Positions 1-8,012 are shown, counted from the first letter of the stretch. The stretch: 20,792 nt of DNA from an uncultured Coriobacteriaceae bacterium (GCA_900543875.1 UQSV01000032.1:1-20792), one strand, 5' to 3'. The notes: generated by a model from the sequence alone, not told the origin. Numbers and translations are program-made.

Positions 1-77
<77 letters not shown>

Positions 78-234
78 TCTGTGCTGCTCGCTTGCAGCAA
101 GGAAGAGAATAACAGCTCTCAGATGCTCGTGCAAGAAGAAATTTGAATCAATTTCTCCCCGGATCTCGCATTGCGTGCAAAACGCGAGCTAGAAGGCGAG
201 AAAACCGTGCGGTCGCATGACGAAGAGGACGAGT
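78..234. other. Intergenic region between degV and tRNA-Pro
   Basis: This 157-base stretch holds the likely tRNA-Pro promoter and the AT-rich palindrome upstream of it. I see no strong GC hairpin followed by a T tract after the DegV stop codon. The best candidate is a 5-bp CTCGC/GCGAG stem with a long loop and no T run. Read-through from degV into the tRNA is therefore possible. No credible small ORF is present. Confidence 0.6.
106..134 (-). promoter_or_regulatory. Putative sigma-70-type promoter of tRNA-Pro
   Basis: On the minus strand a TTGCAC -35-like box (134-129) is followed by an exact 17-base spacer and a TATTCT -10-like box (111-106). The predicted start near position 99 would leave a leader of about 22 bases before the tRNA. 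An AT-rich stretch with an imperfect palindrome (137-156) sits directly upstream of the -35 box, where an UP element would lie. The hexamers match consensus only partly, so the call rests on spacing and position. Confidence 0.5.
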
Positions 235-1176
235 CTAGCCCCGCGTTACACCCTTGACCCTCGAGATCTGCTTGTCGCTCCTGCGGTCGTGGCCCCAGAA
301 GCAACAGCTGACCATGCCGGGACCCACGTGCGAGCCGATGGTCGGGCCGATCGTGGGGCGCGAGACGGCGAGCTCGGGGTCGAACTCGCGCAGCACGGAG
401 GCTACGGCATAGCCGTCGTCGGGCGCGTCGGCGTCGCCCACGGCGACGACGTGGCCATAGGGCTCGAGCTCGCGGGTCTTCTCGAAGAAGTCGACGATCT
501 TGCGAATGCCCTTCTTGCGTCCGCGCGCCACGCCGCGGATACCCAGCGTGCCGTCGAGGTTGAAGTGCAGCAGTGCCTTGACGTCGAGCGCGTCTCCGAT
601 GACGGCCACGCCCTTGGGGAGCCTGCCGCCGCGATGCAGCGCGTCAAGGTTGTCGACCATGAAGATCGTGTGCACGTGGTAGCGCGCCTCCTCAGCCCAC
701 ATCACGAGCTGCTCGGCGTTGAGCCCGGCGTCGCGCTGGCGACAGGCCTCCTCGAGAAGAAGCGTGAGCGAGGTCGAGGCGATCAGCGAGTCGATGACGT
801 AGATGCGCACCTCCTCGTTAGGGTGCGCCTCCTTGAGGCGCTCGAGCGAGGCGCAGGCGCCCTGGTAGCCGCCCGAGAGGCCGCTCGAGATGCAGAACAT
901 GACCGTGGGCACGCCGCTCTCGTAAGCGGCCTGGAAGGCCTCGTCGTACTCGAGCTGCGAGGGCTGCGACGTCATGGGCATGGCGCCGCGGCGGATGGCG
1001 TCGTAGAACTCGTGGGCGCTGCGGCTCTGGAAGAGGTCGTCGTCGCCCGAGAGTCCCCCGTCGGGCTTGCCCGCCTCGACGTAGTGGAACGGCAGGATGC
1101 GGATGTTCTCGCGCTCGGCCTGTTCGGCGGTGAAGTCGCAGGTCGAGTCGCACATGATCTGGCACGTTGCGGCCAT
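235..1176 (-). CDS. DegV family fatty-acid-binding protein (FakB-like)
   Basis: The 313-residue product has the length and motifs of the DegV family: an N-terminal D10-S-T segment, TSQPS at 69-73, the SSGLSG loop at 97-102, RGGR at 182-185 and GSHVGPG at 281-287. Family members bind a fatty acid in a deep pocket. Characterised ones (FakB) present it to the kinase FakA, which makes acyl-phosphate, the substrate of PlsY. The ATG at 1176 is preceded by a GGAGA ribosome site five bases away. It is the last protein gene before tRNA-Pro, separated from the Uup-like gene by 88 bases holding a possible promoter. No fakA-like kinase lies in the window, so the link to phospholipid synthesis is inference. 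Ligand and role in this organism are unknown. Confidence 0.9.
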   Translation of the reverse strand: MAATCQIMCDSTCDFTAEQAERENIRILPFHYVEAGKPDGGLSGDDDLFQSRSAHEFYDAIRRGAMPMTSQPSQLEYDEAFQAAYESGVPTVMFCISSGLSGGYQGACASLERLKEAHPNEEVRIYVIDSLIASTSLTLLLEEACRQRDAGLNAEQLVMWAEEARYHVHTIFMVDNLDALHRGGRLPKGVAVIGDALDVKALLHFNLDGTLGIRGVARGRKKGIRKIVDFFEKTRELEPYGHVVAVGDADAPDDGYAVASVLREFDPELAVSRPTIGPTIGSHVGPGMVSCCFWGHDRRSDKQISRVKGVTRG

Positions 1177-1228
1177 GGTCTCTCCATTCCCGCCCTGACG
1201 GGCGCGTGCGTGAGCGTAGGTTTACATA

Positions 1229-1257
1229 ATTCTACCGAAACCGAGGGCTCGGTGCAG
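1229..1257 (-). promoter_or_regulatory. Putative promoter of degV
   Basis: In the 88-base gap upstream of degV the minus strand shows CTGCAC (1257-1252), a 17-base spacer, and TAGAAT (1234-1229), which matches five of six -10 consensus bases. The spacer contains a small hairpin (ACCGA/TCGGT, four-base loop) that could also act as a weak terminator for the upstream ABC-F gene. The -35 box is poor, so degV could equally be read from upstream. Confidence 0.4.
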
Positions 1258-1264
1258 CGCGGCG

Positions 1265-3100
1265 CTAGCCCTCGAGCGTCTCCTCGAGCTCCAGCCACTC
1301 GCCCTCGAGCTCGTCGAGCTGGGCCTTTGCCGCGTCGACGTTGGCCTGGGCCTTCTCGAGCGCCACGTAGTCGGTCTGGTCGACCTGCCCCATGGCCTCC
1401 TCGAGCTCCGCGATGCGGCCGCGCTGGGTCTCCATCTTGCGCTCGATGCTTGCGAGCTGCTTCTTGAGGCGCCATTCCTCGGCGCTCGACAGGCCGCTCA
1501 CCGCCTGCACGGCTGGCGCCTCCCGACCTGCCTGAGCGGGGGCCGTGATGGGAGCCTTGGGCGCGGGCCCCTTGCCCTTGACGCGGCCGTCACCGTGGTT
1601 GCTTCCAATAAGGCGCAGGTACTCGTCGACGCCACCCGGGCAGTGGCGCAGCTGGCCGTCGATGAGGGCGTACTGGTCGTCGGTCACGCGCTCCATGAGG
1701 TAGCGGTCGTGGCTCACGAGTAGCAGGGTTCCCGGCCAGGTGTCGAGCAGGTCCTCCATGACGGCGAGCATGTCGGTGTCGAGGTCGTTGCCGGGCTCGT
1801 CGAGGATGAGGACGTTGGGCTCGTCGAGCAGCACGCACATGAGCGCGAGGCGCCTCGACTGGCCGCCCGAGAGATCAGCAATGGGCGTGTCGAGCTCGTT
1901 CTTGTCGAACCCGAGGTTCTCGAGGAGCTTGGTAGGCGTGTACTCCTTGCCGCCGATGATGTAGCTGCGCTTGTAGGTGCCCAGAAGCTCGCGGACGCGC
2001 CAGTCGAGCTTGTCGGCGAGCAGGTCGATGTGCTGCGACAGGATGCCGAGCTTCACCGACTTGCCGATCTTCACGCGGCCGCTCGTGGGGGCGAGCTTGC
2101 CGTCGAGCAGGCGCAGCAGCGTCGTCTTGCCGGCGCCGTTCTCGCCCAGGATGCCGTAACGGTCCCCCGGCCCGATGAGCCAGTCGAGGTGGTCGAGCAC
2201 GACGCGCCCGTCATAGGCCACAGTGGCCTGCTTGAGCTCGAAGACCTGCTTGCCCAGGCGGCTCATGGCGAGGCGCTTGAGCTCGAGCGGGTTTCTCATG
2301 GGCGGGACGTCGGCCACGAGGGCGCGGGCCGCCTCGATGCGAAACTTCGGCTTGCTGCTGCGCGCTTGGGCGCCGCGGGACAGCCATGCGAGCTCCTTGC
2401 GCAGGATGTTCTGCCTGCGCTCCTCGCTTGCCTGCGCCATGCGCTCACGCTCGGCGCGTTGCTGGATGTAGGCCGAGTAGCCGCCCTCGAAAGGCTCGAC
2501 CACGCGGTCGTGGACCTCCCACATGCTCTCGCACGTCTCGTCGAGGAACCAGCGGTCGTGGGTGATGACGAGCATGGCGCTCGTCCCTGCCGCCCAGCGG
2601 TGGCGCAGGTGGGCGGCGAGCCAGGTGATGGCGCCCATGTCGAGGTGGTTGGTGGGCTCATCGAGCAGCAGCACGTCGTAGGTGCCGATGAGCAGGCGGG
2701 CGAGGTCGACGCGGCGGCGCTGGCCGCCCGAGAGCGTGCTCACGTTGGCGTTCCAGTCGACGTCTCCGATGAGCTCGGCGATGATGCGGCGGGTCTCGGG
2801 GTTCGAGGCCCACTCGTACTCGGGCGTGTCGCCCACGACGGCATAGCTCACGGGGCGGTCGTCGTCGAGGTCGTCGGACTGGCCGAGCATGCCCACCGAG
2901 ATGTTGCTGCGCCAGGTGACGCTCCCCTGCTCGACCTCGAGCCTGTGGCCGATGAGCTGCAGCAGCGTCGACTTGCCGTCGCCGTTCTTGCCCACGATGC
3001 CAATGCGGTCGCCCTCGTTGACGCCGATCGTGACGTCGTCGAGCACGGGCTTGCCGGGCCACTCGTGGCTGAGGTGCTCGCATCCTATAAGAATTCCCAC
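1265..3100 (-). CDS. ABC-F ATPase, Uup-like
   Basis: The 611-residue soluble protein has two ABC domains and no membrane segment, as in ABC-F factors that act on the ribosome rather than in transport. Domain 1 shows Walker A GKNGDGKS (37-44), signature LSGGQ (123-127) and Walker B ending DEPTNHLD (147-154). Domain 2 shows GENGAGKTT (319-327), LSGGQ (410-414) and DEPGNDLD (434-441). The inter-domain arm at about 212-285 carries the KELAWLSRGAQAR segment typical of Uup, and residues about 540-611 form a C-terminal coiled coil, as in Uup (about 635 residues). A Pro/Ala-rich linker at 505-535 precedes the coil. The start is a GTG at 3100, immediately preceded by the palindrome GAAGTACTTC. It follows nfo by 11 bases and is probably co-transcribed with it. 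Confidence 0.92.
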   Translation of the reverse strand: MGILIGCEHLSHEWPGKPVLDDVTIGVNEGDRIGIVGKNGDGKSTLLQLIGHRLEVEQGSVTWRSNISVGMLGQSDDLDDDRPVSYAVVGDTPEYEWASNPETRRIIAELIGDVDWNANVSTLSGGQRRRVDLARLLIGTYDVLLLDEPTNHLDMGAITWLAAHLRHRWAAGTSAMLVITHDRWFLDETCESMWEVHDRVVEPFEGGYSAYIQQRAERERMAQASEERRQNILRKELAWLSRGAQARSSKPKFRIEAARALVADVPPMRNPLELKRLAMSRLGKQVFELKQATVAYDGRVVLDHLDWLIGPGDRYGILGENGAGKTTLLRLLDGKLAPTSGRVKIGKSVKLGILSQHIDLLADKLDWRVRELLGTYKRSYIIGGKEYTPTKLLENLGFDKNELDTPIADLSGGQSRRLALMCVLLDEPNVLILDEPGNDLDTDMLAVMEDLLDTWPGTLLLVSHDRYLMERVTDDQYALIDGQLRHCPGGVDEYLRLIGSNHGDGRVKGKGPAPKAPITAPAQAGREAPAVQAVSGLSSAEEWRLKKQLASIERKMETQRGRIAELEEAMGQVDQTDYVALEKAQANVDAAKAQLDELEGEWLELEETLEG

Positions 3101-3110
3101 GAAGTACTTC
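3101..3110. repeat. Perfect 10-bp palindrome abutting the Uup-like start codon
   Basis: GAAGTACTTC is its own reverse complement. It lies between the nfo stop codon and the GTG start at 3100, overlapping the ribosome-binding region. A similar 10-bp palindrome abuts the start of the other ABC-F gene at 20228-20237. Function is not known. Confidence 0.5.
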
Positions 3111-3111
3111 C

Positions 3112-3999
3112 CTACCTGTCAGTGTCTCTCGTGCTGGTGAGCCTAGCCTCGACCTCGGCCAAGTCCTCGCCCGCGGCCAGGCGGCGCAGGGCCTCGATCT
3201 CTGCCGCGTACCCAGGCGCCTCGTTGGGGGTCTCGAGGACGAGCGGCAGGTCGCGGGTGCGCTCGTTGGTGACGATGGCCGCAAAGCAGCCAAGCCCCAG
3301 GTGGCCCAGGCCCAGGCGCTCGTGGCGGTCCTTGTGCGCGCCCACCGGATTCTTGGAGTCGTTGAGGTGCAGGGCCCGCAGGCGCTCGATGCCCAGCACG
3401 CGGTCGAACTCGTCGAGCACCGCGTCGAGGTCTGCGGAGATGTCGTAGCCCGCATCGCTCACGTGGCAGGTGTCGAGGCACACGCCCATGAGCTCGTCGT
3501 GGTCGACGAGATCGAGGACCTGCGCGAGCTCCTCGAAGCTGCGGCCCACCTCGGTGCCCTTGCCGGCCATGGTCTCGAGCAGCACGGTGGTGTGCTGGCC
3601 GGGCTCAAGCGCCTCGTTGAGGCCCTGCGCGATGAGCTCGATGCCGATGTCTGCGCCCTGGCCCACGTGGGAGCCGGGGTGGAAGTTGTAGTAGTTGCCC
3701 GACACGAGCTCCATTGTCCGCAGGTCTGCCGCCATGGCCTCGCGCGCGAAGGCGCGCACGTCTGGTTTGGCCGAGCAGAGGTTCATCGTGTACGGTGCGT
3801 GCGCCACGATCCTGCCAAAGCCGTGCTCCGCCATGAGCGAGACGAGCCTGCCTGCGTCTGAGGGGTCGGCCTTCTTGGCGGAGCCCCCGCGCGGGTTGCG
3901 CGTGAAGTAGGCAAACGTCGTGGCACCGAGGTCAAGGGCGCGCTCGCCCATGGCCTCGAAGCCTCCCGCGCTCGAGATGTGGCAGCCTACGCTCAGCAC
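3112..3999 (-). CDS. nfo: Deoxyribonuclease IV (apurinic/apyrimidinic endonuclease)
   Basis: Endonuclease IV cleaves DNA 5' to abasic sites in base-excision repair using a tri-zinc centre. The 295-residue protein carries the family's ordered motifs: HISSAGG at 7-13, HAPY (H67), HPGSH (H107), LETMAGKG (E142), CLDTCH (D176 and H179), HLNDSK (H211), DRHE (D224 and H226) and LETPN (E256). These match all nine metal ligands known in the E. coli enzyme. The start is a GTG at 3999, two bases after the coaBC stop codon, so translation is likely coupled to coaBC. The Uup-like ABC-F follows after 11 bases. Pairing with coaBC is probably operon convenience rather than shared function. Confidence 0.97.
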   Translation of the reverse strand: MLSVGCHISSAGGFEAMGERALDLGATTFAYFTRNPRGGSAKKADPSDAGRLVSLMAEHGFGRIVAHAPYTMNLCSAKPDVRAFAREAMAADLRTMELVSGNYYNFHPGSHVGQGADIGIELIAQGLNEALEPGQHTTVLLETMAGKGTEVGRSFEELAQVLDLVDHDELMGVCLDTCHVSDAGYDISADLDAVLDEFDRVLGIERLRALHLNDSKNPVGAHKDRHERLGLGHLGLGCFAAIVTNERTRDLPLVLETPNEAPGYAAEIEALRRLAAGEDLAEVEARLTSTRDTDR

Positions 4000-4001
4000 G
4001 G

Positions 4002-5276
4002 CTATGCGCCCGCCTTGGGCATGAGCAGCGTGGCGTCGGGCGAGCTCGGGGCGAGGTAGTCGTCGTCGGGCTCGAGCAGGTCGTGCACGCGCTCGATGAT
4101 GGCCTCGGCGACCTGCTCCTTGGGCATGCAGTCGAGGGTCTCCTCGTCATGGGGCGAGACGATCGTCACGCAGTTGGTGTCGGCGCCAAAGGTGGAGTCC
4201 TCGCGCGAGACGTCGTTGGCGACGATGAGGTCGCAGCCCTTTCGCGCGAGCTTCTCGCGGGCGTTCTGCAGCAGGTTGTCGGTCTCGGCGGCAAAGCCCA
4301 CGACGATGCGGTCGCCGCGGTCGGCAGAGATCGTGGCGAGGATGTCGGGGTTCTCGGCAAGCTCGATCTTGTCGAGCGGCTCCGCGGCCTTCTTGAGCTT
4401 GTGGTCCGCGGCCTTGTCGGGGCGGTAGTCCGACACGGCGGCGGCGAGGATCGCGGCGTCCGCCGTGGCGAAGGCGTCCTGCGTGGCGTCGAGCATCTCG
4501 GAGGCCGTCGTGACGTGGATGACGCCCACGCCCGCGGGCTCGGGCAGCGACACCGGGCCCGAGATAAGCGTCACGTGCGCGCCGTGGGCGGCAGCGGCCG
4601 CGGCGATGGCGTAGCCCATCTTGCCGCTCGAGGCGTTGGAGAGGTAGCGCACCGGGTCGACCGGTTCGTGCGTGGGGCCGGCGGTGATGACGATTCTGCG
4701 GCCGGCGAGGTCGCCGCGGGCGCGCAGGCGGTAGAGGGCGGCGGAGACTATCTGCTCAGGCGAGGCAAGCTTGCCGGCACCGGTCTCGCCGCAGGCGAGC
4801 CGTCCACTCTCGGGACCTACGATGAGGTAGTTGCGCGCCTTGAGCGTCTCGACGTTGGCCACGGTGGCGAGGTTCTGCCACATGTGGACGTTCATCGCGG
4901 GGGCCACGACGACCGGGCAGGGGCAGGCGAGCAGCGTGGTGCTCACCGCGTCGTCCGCGATGCCGTGGGCCATCTTGGCGATGACGTTGGCGGTGGCGGG
5001 GGCCACAAGGGCGAGGTCTGCCCACTCGGCGAGATCGATGTGCGGGATAGGGCTCGTCTCATCATCGAAGAGGTCGAGGGTGACGTGGTGGCCCGAGAGC
5101 GCCTCGAAGGTGCGCGGGCCCACGAGCTCGCAGGCGCTCCTGGTCATCGCCACGCGGACCTCGCAGCCCTCCTTCTGAAGGCTGCGCAGTACCTCGCAGG
5201 CCTTGTAGGCCGCGATGCCGCCGGTGACGAACAGGGCCACGCGCGCCGCGTGACTATCGACGAGCGTAACAGCCAT
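4002..5276 (-). CDS. coaBC: Bifunctional phosphopantothenoylcysteine decarboxylase / phosphopantothenate-cysteine ligase
   Basis: The 424-residue enzyme performs two consecutive steps of coenzyme A synthesis: CTP-dependent coupling of cysteine to 4'-phosphopantothenate (CoaB) and FMN-dependent decarboxylation (CoaC). The CoaC half (about 1-185) shows GGIAAYK at 19-25, catalytic H79 in PHIDLAEWAD, PAMN at 126-129 and the ACGE flap with C162. The CoaB half (about 190-424) shows ITAGPTHEPVDPVRYLSN followed by SSGKMG at 197-221, SDYRP at 282-286, ENPDIL at 308-313 and GFAAET at 327-332. Both halves look intact. ATG at 5276 is four bases after the upstream stop, with a GAGGAGGAG ribosome site inside the end of the upstream gene. 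The nfo gene follows two bases later. Confidence 0.97.
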   Translation of the reverse strand: MAVTLVDSHAARVALFVTGGIAAYKACEVLRSLQKEGCEVRVAMTRSACELVGPRTFEALSGHHVTLDLFDDETSPIPHIDLAEWADLALVAPATANVIAKMAHGIADDAVSTTLLACPCPVVVAPAMNVHMWQNLATVANVETLKARNYLIVGPESGRLACGETGAGKLASPEQIVSAALYRLRARGDLAGRRIVITAGPTHEPVDPVRYLSNASSGKMGYAIAAAAAAHGAHVTLISGPVSLPEPAGVGVIHVTTASEMLDATQDAFATADAAILAAAVSDYRPDKAADHKLKKAAEPLDKIELAENPDILATISADRGDRIVVGFAAETDNLLQNAREKLARKGCDLIVANDVSREDSTFGADTNCVTIVSPHDEETLDCMPKEQVAEAIIERVHDLLEPDDDYLAPSSPDATLLMPKAGA

Positions 5277-5280
5277 GGTG

Positions 5281-6000
5281 CTACTCCTCCTCTTCCGTGG
5301 AAACCACGAGGATGCGCTTGCAGTAGGGGCAGGTTGTGACCTCAGCGCCGCTCCTGCGGATGTCGGTGAACGAGCTCGGCTGAAGCGTCACGCGGCAGGC
5401 CGACGGGCGGTTGCCCACGAGCGTCTCGACGGCGAGGCCGCCAAAGCGCGCGCGGGCCGCCTCGTAGTCGGCGACCATCTTGGCGGGCAGCGCGGCCACG
5501 ATGCGCTCGCGCTCGGCGGCGAGGGCCTTCACCTTGTCGGTGATCTGGGCCATGGCCTGCTTGAACGAGTCGAGCTGAGCGGCCTCCTCGCGCTCGAGCT
5601 TGTCGGTAAGGGCGCGGGCGTTGGCCTCGGCGCGCTCGACAGTCTCGAGCTGGGGCAGCAGCTTGTCGGTGTCGAAGTCGCACTTCTCGATCTTCTTGGC
5701 GAGCAGGGAGAGGTTGTACTCCATCTCCTGGGCGTTGCGGAAGTCCTGGTTGTAGGTACCGGTCTGGATCTCGGTCATCTTCTGCGAGAAGAACTCCTTA
5801 GACTCGGCGAGGTCGTTGATCTCGATCTCAATGTCCTTGCGCTGGCCCACGATCTTGGTGAGCTCGCCGGCGACCTTCTTGGAGGCCGCGCGAGCCGCCT
5901 CAACGCGGGCGCGCTGCGGAAGCGCCGCGGCCGTCTTCTTCGACTTCATGAGCTCCAGGTCGATCTCCTGAAGTCTCAGCAGGTTGGATGCCTCAGACAT
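5281..6000 (-). CDS. COG1579 coiled-coil protein with C-terminal zinc-ribbon-like domain
   Basis: The 239-residue protein is mostly charged coiled coil (about 5-180) and ends in a short zinc-ribbon-like segment with CPYCKRIL at 224-231, the hallmark of the COG1579/C4-type zinc-ribbon family. The first knuckle normally reads CxxC, but here only C202 (PSAC) is present, so three of four expected cysteines remain. The molecular role of the family is not settled; it is related to proteins implicated in nucleic-acid or secretion functions. The start chosen is ATG 6000, because a GGGGAGTG site lies five bases upstream and it begins one base after the nif3-like stop; a longer frame to 6201 would overlap that gene heavily. 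The Nif3-COG1579 adjacency is common in Actinomycetota. Confidence 0.9.
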   Translation of the reverse strand: MSEASNLLRLQEIDLELMKSKKTAAALPQRARVEAARAASKKVAGELTKIVGQRKDIEIEINDLAESKEFFSQKMTEIQTGTYNQDFRNAQEMEYNLSLLAKKIEKCDFDTDKLLPQLETVERAEANARALTDKLEREEAAQLDSFKQAMAQITDKVKALAAERERIVAALPAKMVADYEAARARFGGLAVETLVGNRPSACRVTLQPSSFTDIRRSGAEVTTCPYCKRILVVSTEEEE

Positions 6001-6001
6001 G

Positions 6002-6787
6002 TCACTCACTCCCCGTGCCAAACGCGTGCCAGCGCAGGCCCTCGTCCAGGATTTGTATGCGTGTATCAGGTGCCCCGGCGCGAATCGTGTCCGCGAGCAG
6101 GCCCGCGTAGGGCCGCTCCGAGGCATCGTGCCCCACGAGTATAGCGGCAACTCCAGCGCAATCGAGCTCGAGGAGGCGATGATATCCCGCCTCCCCAGCA
6201 ATCACGCAATCGACGCCTCGCATGCGCGCGACCTCACCTAGCAACCCCAGCGAGCCGGAGCAGACGGCGACGACGCCTAGCTTGCGGGAATCTTCGCCCC
6301 AGACCGTGGGCGTGCAGCCGTAGGCCGCAGCCGCGCGCTTCGCGAGCTCGTCGAGCGTCAGGCCGCCCGCGTCGAGCAGGGCGCCGTATCCGTCTGGCTC
6401 CACGAGGCGACCCATGCGCACAAGGCAAAGGAGACTTGCCTGCTGGTCGAGCGCCGCTTCGCTTCTGTCGAGGTTCGTGTGCATCGCGATGAGCGAGACG
6501 CCCAGGCGTGCCGCTTCGAAGACGGCAGCACCTGCCTGCGAGCTCGTGGTGGCCTCGGGCGTCATGCGCGAGGGCGCATCGAGAAAGGCTGGGTGGTGGG
6601 TCACGAGCACGTTGGCTCCGGCTGCTGCCGCCCGGCGGATAGCCTGCGGTGTGGGGTCGAGGGCGCAGGCGACTGCCAAGACCTCGTCGCGTGGGTTACC
6701 CACGAGAAGGCCGGGGCGGTCCCAGCTCTCGGCGTCTTCGGCCGGAAAGCGTGCGAGCAGGAGCTGTTCAAGTTCCGAGACGTTCAC
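6002..6787 (-). CDS. Nif3-like dinuclear metal-centre protein
   Basis: The 261-residue product matches the Nif3/YbgI family, which forms a toroidal hexamer with a di-metal site. Candidate ligands are all visible: H64 and H65 in THHP, D107 in HTNLD, and H220 and E224 in GHDASE. Family members have been linked to GTP cyclohydrolase-type folds, but the reaction is unresolved. The start is a GTG at 6787 with a strong GGGGAGG site four bases upstream. That site lies directly after the T tract of the terminator at 6802-6827, an unusual arrangement. One base separates the stop from the COG1579 gene, so the two are probably translated together. Confidence 0.93.
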   Translation of the reverse strand: MNVSELEQLLLARFPAEDAESWDRPGLLVGNPRDEVLAVACALDPTPQAIRRAAAAGANVLVTHHPAFLDAPSRMTPEATTSSQAGAAVFEAARLGVSLIAMHTNLDRSEAALDQQASLLCLVRMGRLVEPDGYGALLDAGGLTLDELAKRAAAAYGCTPTVWGEDSRKLGVVAVCSGSLGLLGEVARMRGVDCVIAGEAGYHRLLELDCAGVAAILVGHDASERPYAGLLADTIRAGAPDTRIQILDEGLRWHAFGTGSE

Positions 6788-6801
6788 GATGCCTCCCCTT
6801 G

Positions 6802-6827
6802 AAAAAGGGCCCGGACGAACCGGGCCC
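6802..6827 (-). terminator. Intrinsic terminator after the cysteine desulfurase gene
   Basis: On the minus strand an 8-bp GC-only stem GGGCCCGG/CCGGGCCC with a five-base loop TTCGT is followed by TTTTT (6806-6802). It lies 11 bases after the desulfurase stop codon and should end the long upstream transcript. The nif3-like start codon is only 14 bases beyond the T tract. Confidence 0.9.
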
Positions 6828-6838
6828 AGAGATTGATG

Positions 6839-8008
6839 CTATTTGGCGGAGACGATGCCGAGCAGGGCGTCGCAGAAGGCGTCGAGCTCCTCGAGCGTGA
6901 CGCGCTCATCGAAGCTCACGCGCAGCGACCCCAGCGCCTCGTCTCGGGCGATGCCCATGGCGGAGAGCACGTGGCTGGGGTCGAGCGACCCGCTCGAGCA
7001 AGCGGAGCCCGCCGAGACCTCGAAGCCCATGTCGTCTAGCTTGAGCACGAGCGACTCGGAGTCCATCGAGGGCACCATGACGCTCACCATGCCGGGCAGC
7101 CTCGTGTGGTCGACATGCGCCACCGTCGTGGGGATAATCCCGGTCCCAGGCGCGCAGAGGCGCTCGTAGACATGGTTGGCGAGCGCCTCGACCGCGGGGC
7201 GGACGCTGGGAAGCTCGCGGCAGACGAGCTCGGCTGCCGCGGCGAAGGCGACGGCGCCAGCGACGTCCTGTGTGCCGGGCCTGCGGCCCAACTCCTGCCC
7301 GCCGCCGAGCGACTGGGCATCGAAGGGGCAGCGCGTGCGCATGGCCACCGCACCCACGCCGAGAGGGCCGCCGATCTTGTGGGCGGCCACCGAGACCGCG
7401 TCTGCCTTGGCGCAGTCGAGGTCGATGCGGCCAAAGGCCTGCACGGCGTCGACGTGTGCGAGCGCGCCGCCCGCGTGCGCCGCCTCGACGATATTGGCCG
7501 TGGGCTGGATGACGCCCGTCTCGTTGTTCGCGGCCATGACGCTCACGAGGGCGCACGAGTCGCCCATGACGCTCGCGACCTCCTCGGCGCTCACGACGCC
7601 GTCGCGGCCGGGCCCGGCGAGGACCACCTCGAAGCCGCGCCCGCGCAGGATGCTCGCGACGTCGAGTACCGAGTCGTGCTCGATCGCGGAGAGAACCACG
7701 CGGTTGCGCCTGTTGGCGCTCTTGCGGCGTGCGCCCTCGGCCATGCCGAGCACGGCAAGGTTGTTCGACTCGGTTCCGCCGCTCGTGAGGATGACCTCGT
7801 TGGGCCTGAAGCCGCAGCCGATGCAGCGCGCAAGCATGCGATGGGCGGCCTCGAGGTCGCGGGCGGCGCTGCGTCCCAGCGTGTGCAGCGAGTTGGCGTT
7901 GGCGACGCTCCAGGGCTTGTCGTGGTAGGCGAGCCAGGCGTCGCGGGCGACGTCGCGCAGGGGCGCCGAGGCCGCGTAGTCGAGGTAGGTGTAGTGCTTC
8001 TCGGCCAT
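6839..8008 (-). CDS. Cysteine desulfurase (NifS/IscS family)
   Basis: This PLP enzyme takes sulfur from L-cysteine as a persulfide for Fe-S clusters or tRNA thiolation. The 389-residue protein shows LDYAASAP at 9-16, the TSGGTESNN loop at 75-83, H111, D187 and Q190 of the PLP pocket, the PLP-binding K211 in AAHKIGGPLG, and the catalytic C337 in SAGSACSSG, the short-loop group I (IscS/NifS) form. Start ATG 8008 is preceded by GAGGG and lies four bases after the rpe stop codon; the frame extends upstream to 8107 only by running into rpe. No IscU/SufU scaffold or MnmA gene is adjacent, so its sulfur acceptor cannot be read from context. A strong terminator follows. Confidence 0.94.
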   Translation of the reverse strand: MAEKHYTYLDYAASAPLRDVARDAWLAYHDKPWSVANANSLHTLGRSAARDLEAAHRMLARCIGCGFRPNEVILTSGGTESNNLAVLGMAEGARRKSANRRNRVVLSAIEHDSVLDVASILRGRGFEVVLAGPGRDGVVSAEEVASVMGDSCALVSVMAANNETGVIQPTANIVEAAHAGGALAHVDAVQAFGRIDLDCAKADAVSVAAHKIGGPLGVGAVAMRTRCPFDAQSLGGGQELGRRPGTQDVAGAVAFAAAAELVCRELPSVRPAVEALANHVYERLCAPGTGIIPTTVAHVDHTRLPGMVSVMVPSMDSESLVLKLDDMGFEVSAGSACSSGSLDPSHVLSAMGIARDEALGSLRVSFDERVTLEELDAFCDALLGIVSAK

Positions 8009-8012
8009 GTAC

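Noticed and set aside
160..215. A CTCGC/GCGAG hairpin as the terminator of degV
   Set aside because: The stem is only five pairs with a long loop, and no T tract follows it on the minus strand.
2030..5339. Long plus-strand frames opposite the Uup-like, nfo and coaBC genes
   Set aside because: The minus-strand proteins carry complete catalytic motifs in order, while the plus-strand products are low-complexity shadows.
6001..6201. A 67-residue N-terminal extension of the COG1579 protein
   Set aside because: It would overlap the nif3-like gene by 200 bases, and ATG 6000 has a good ribosome site.
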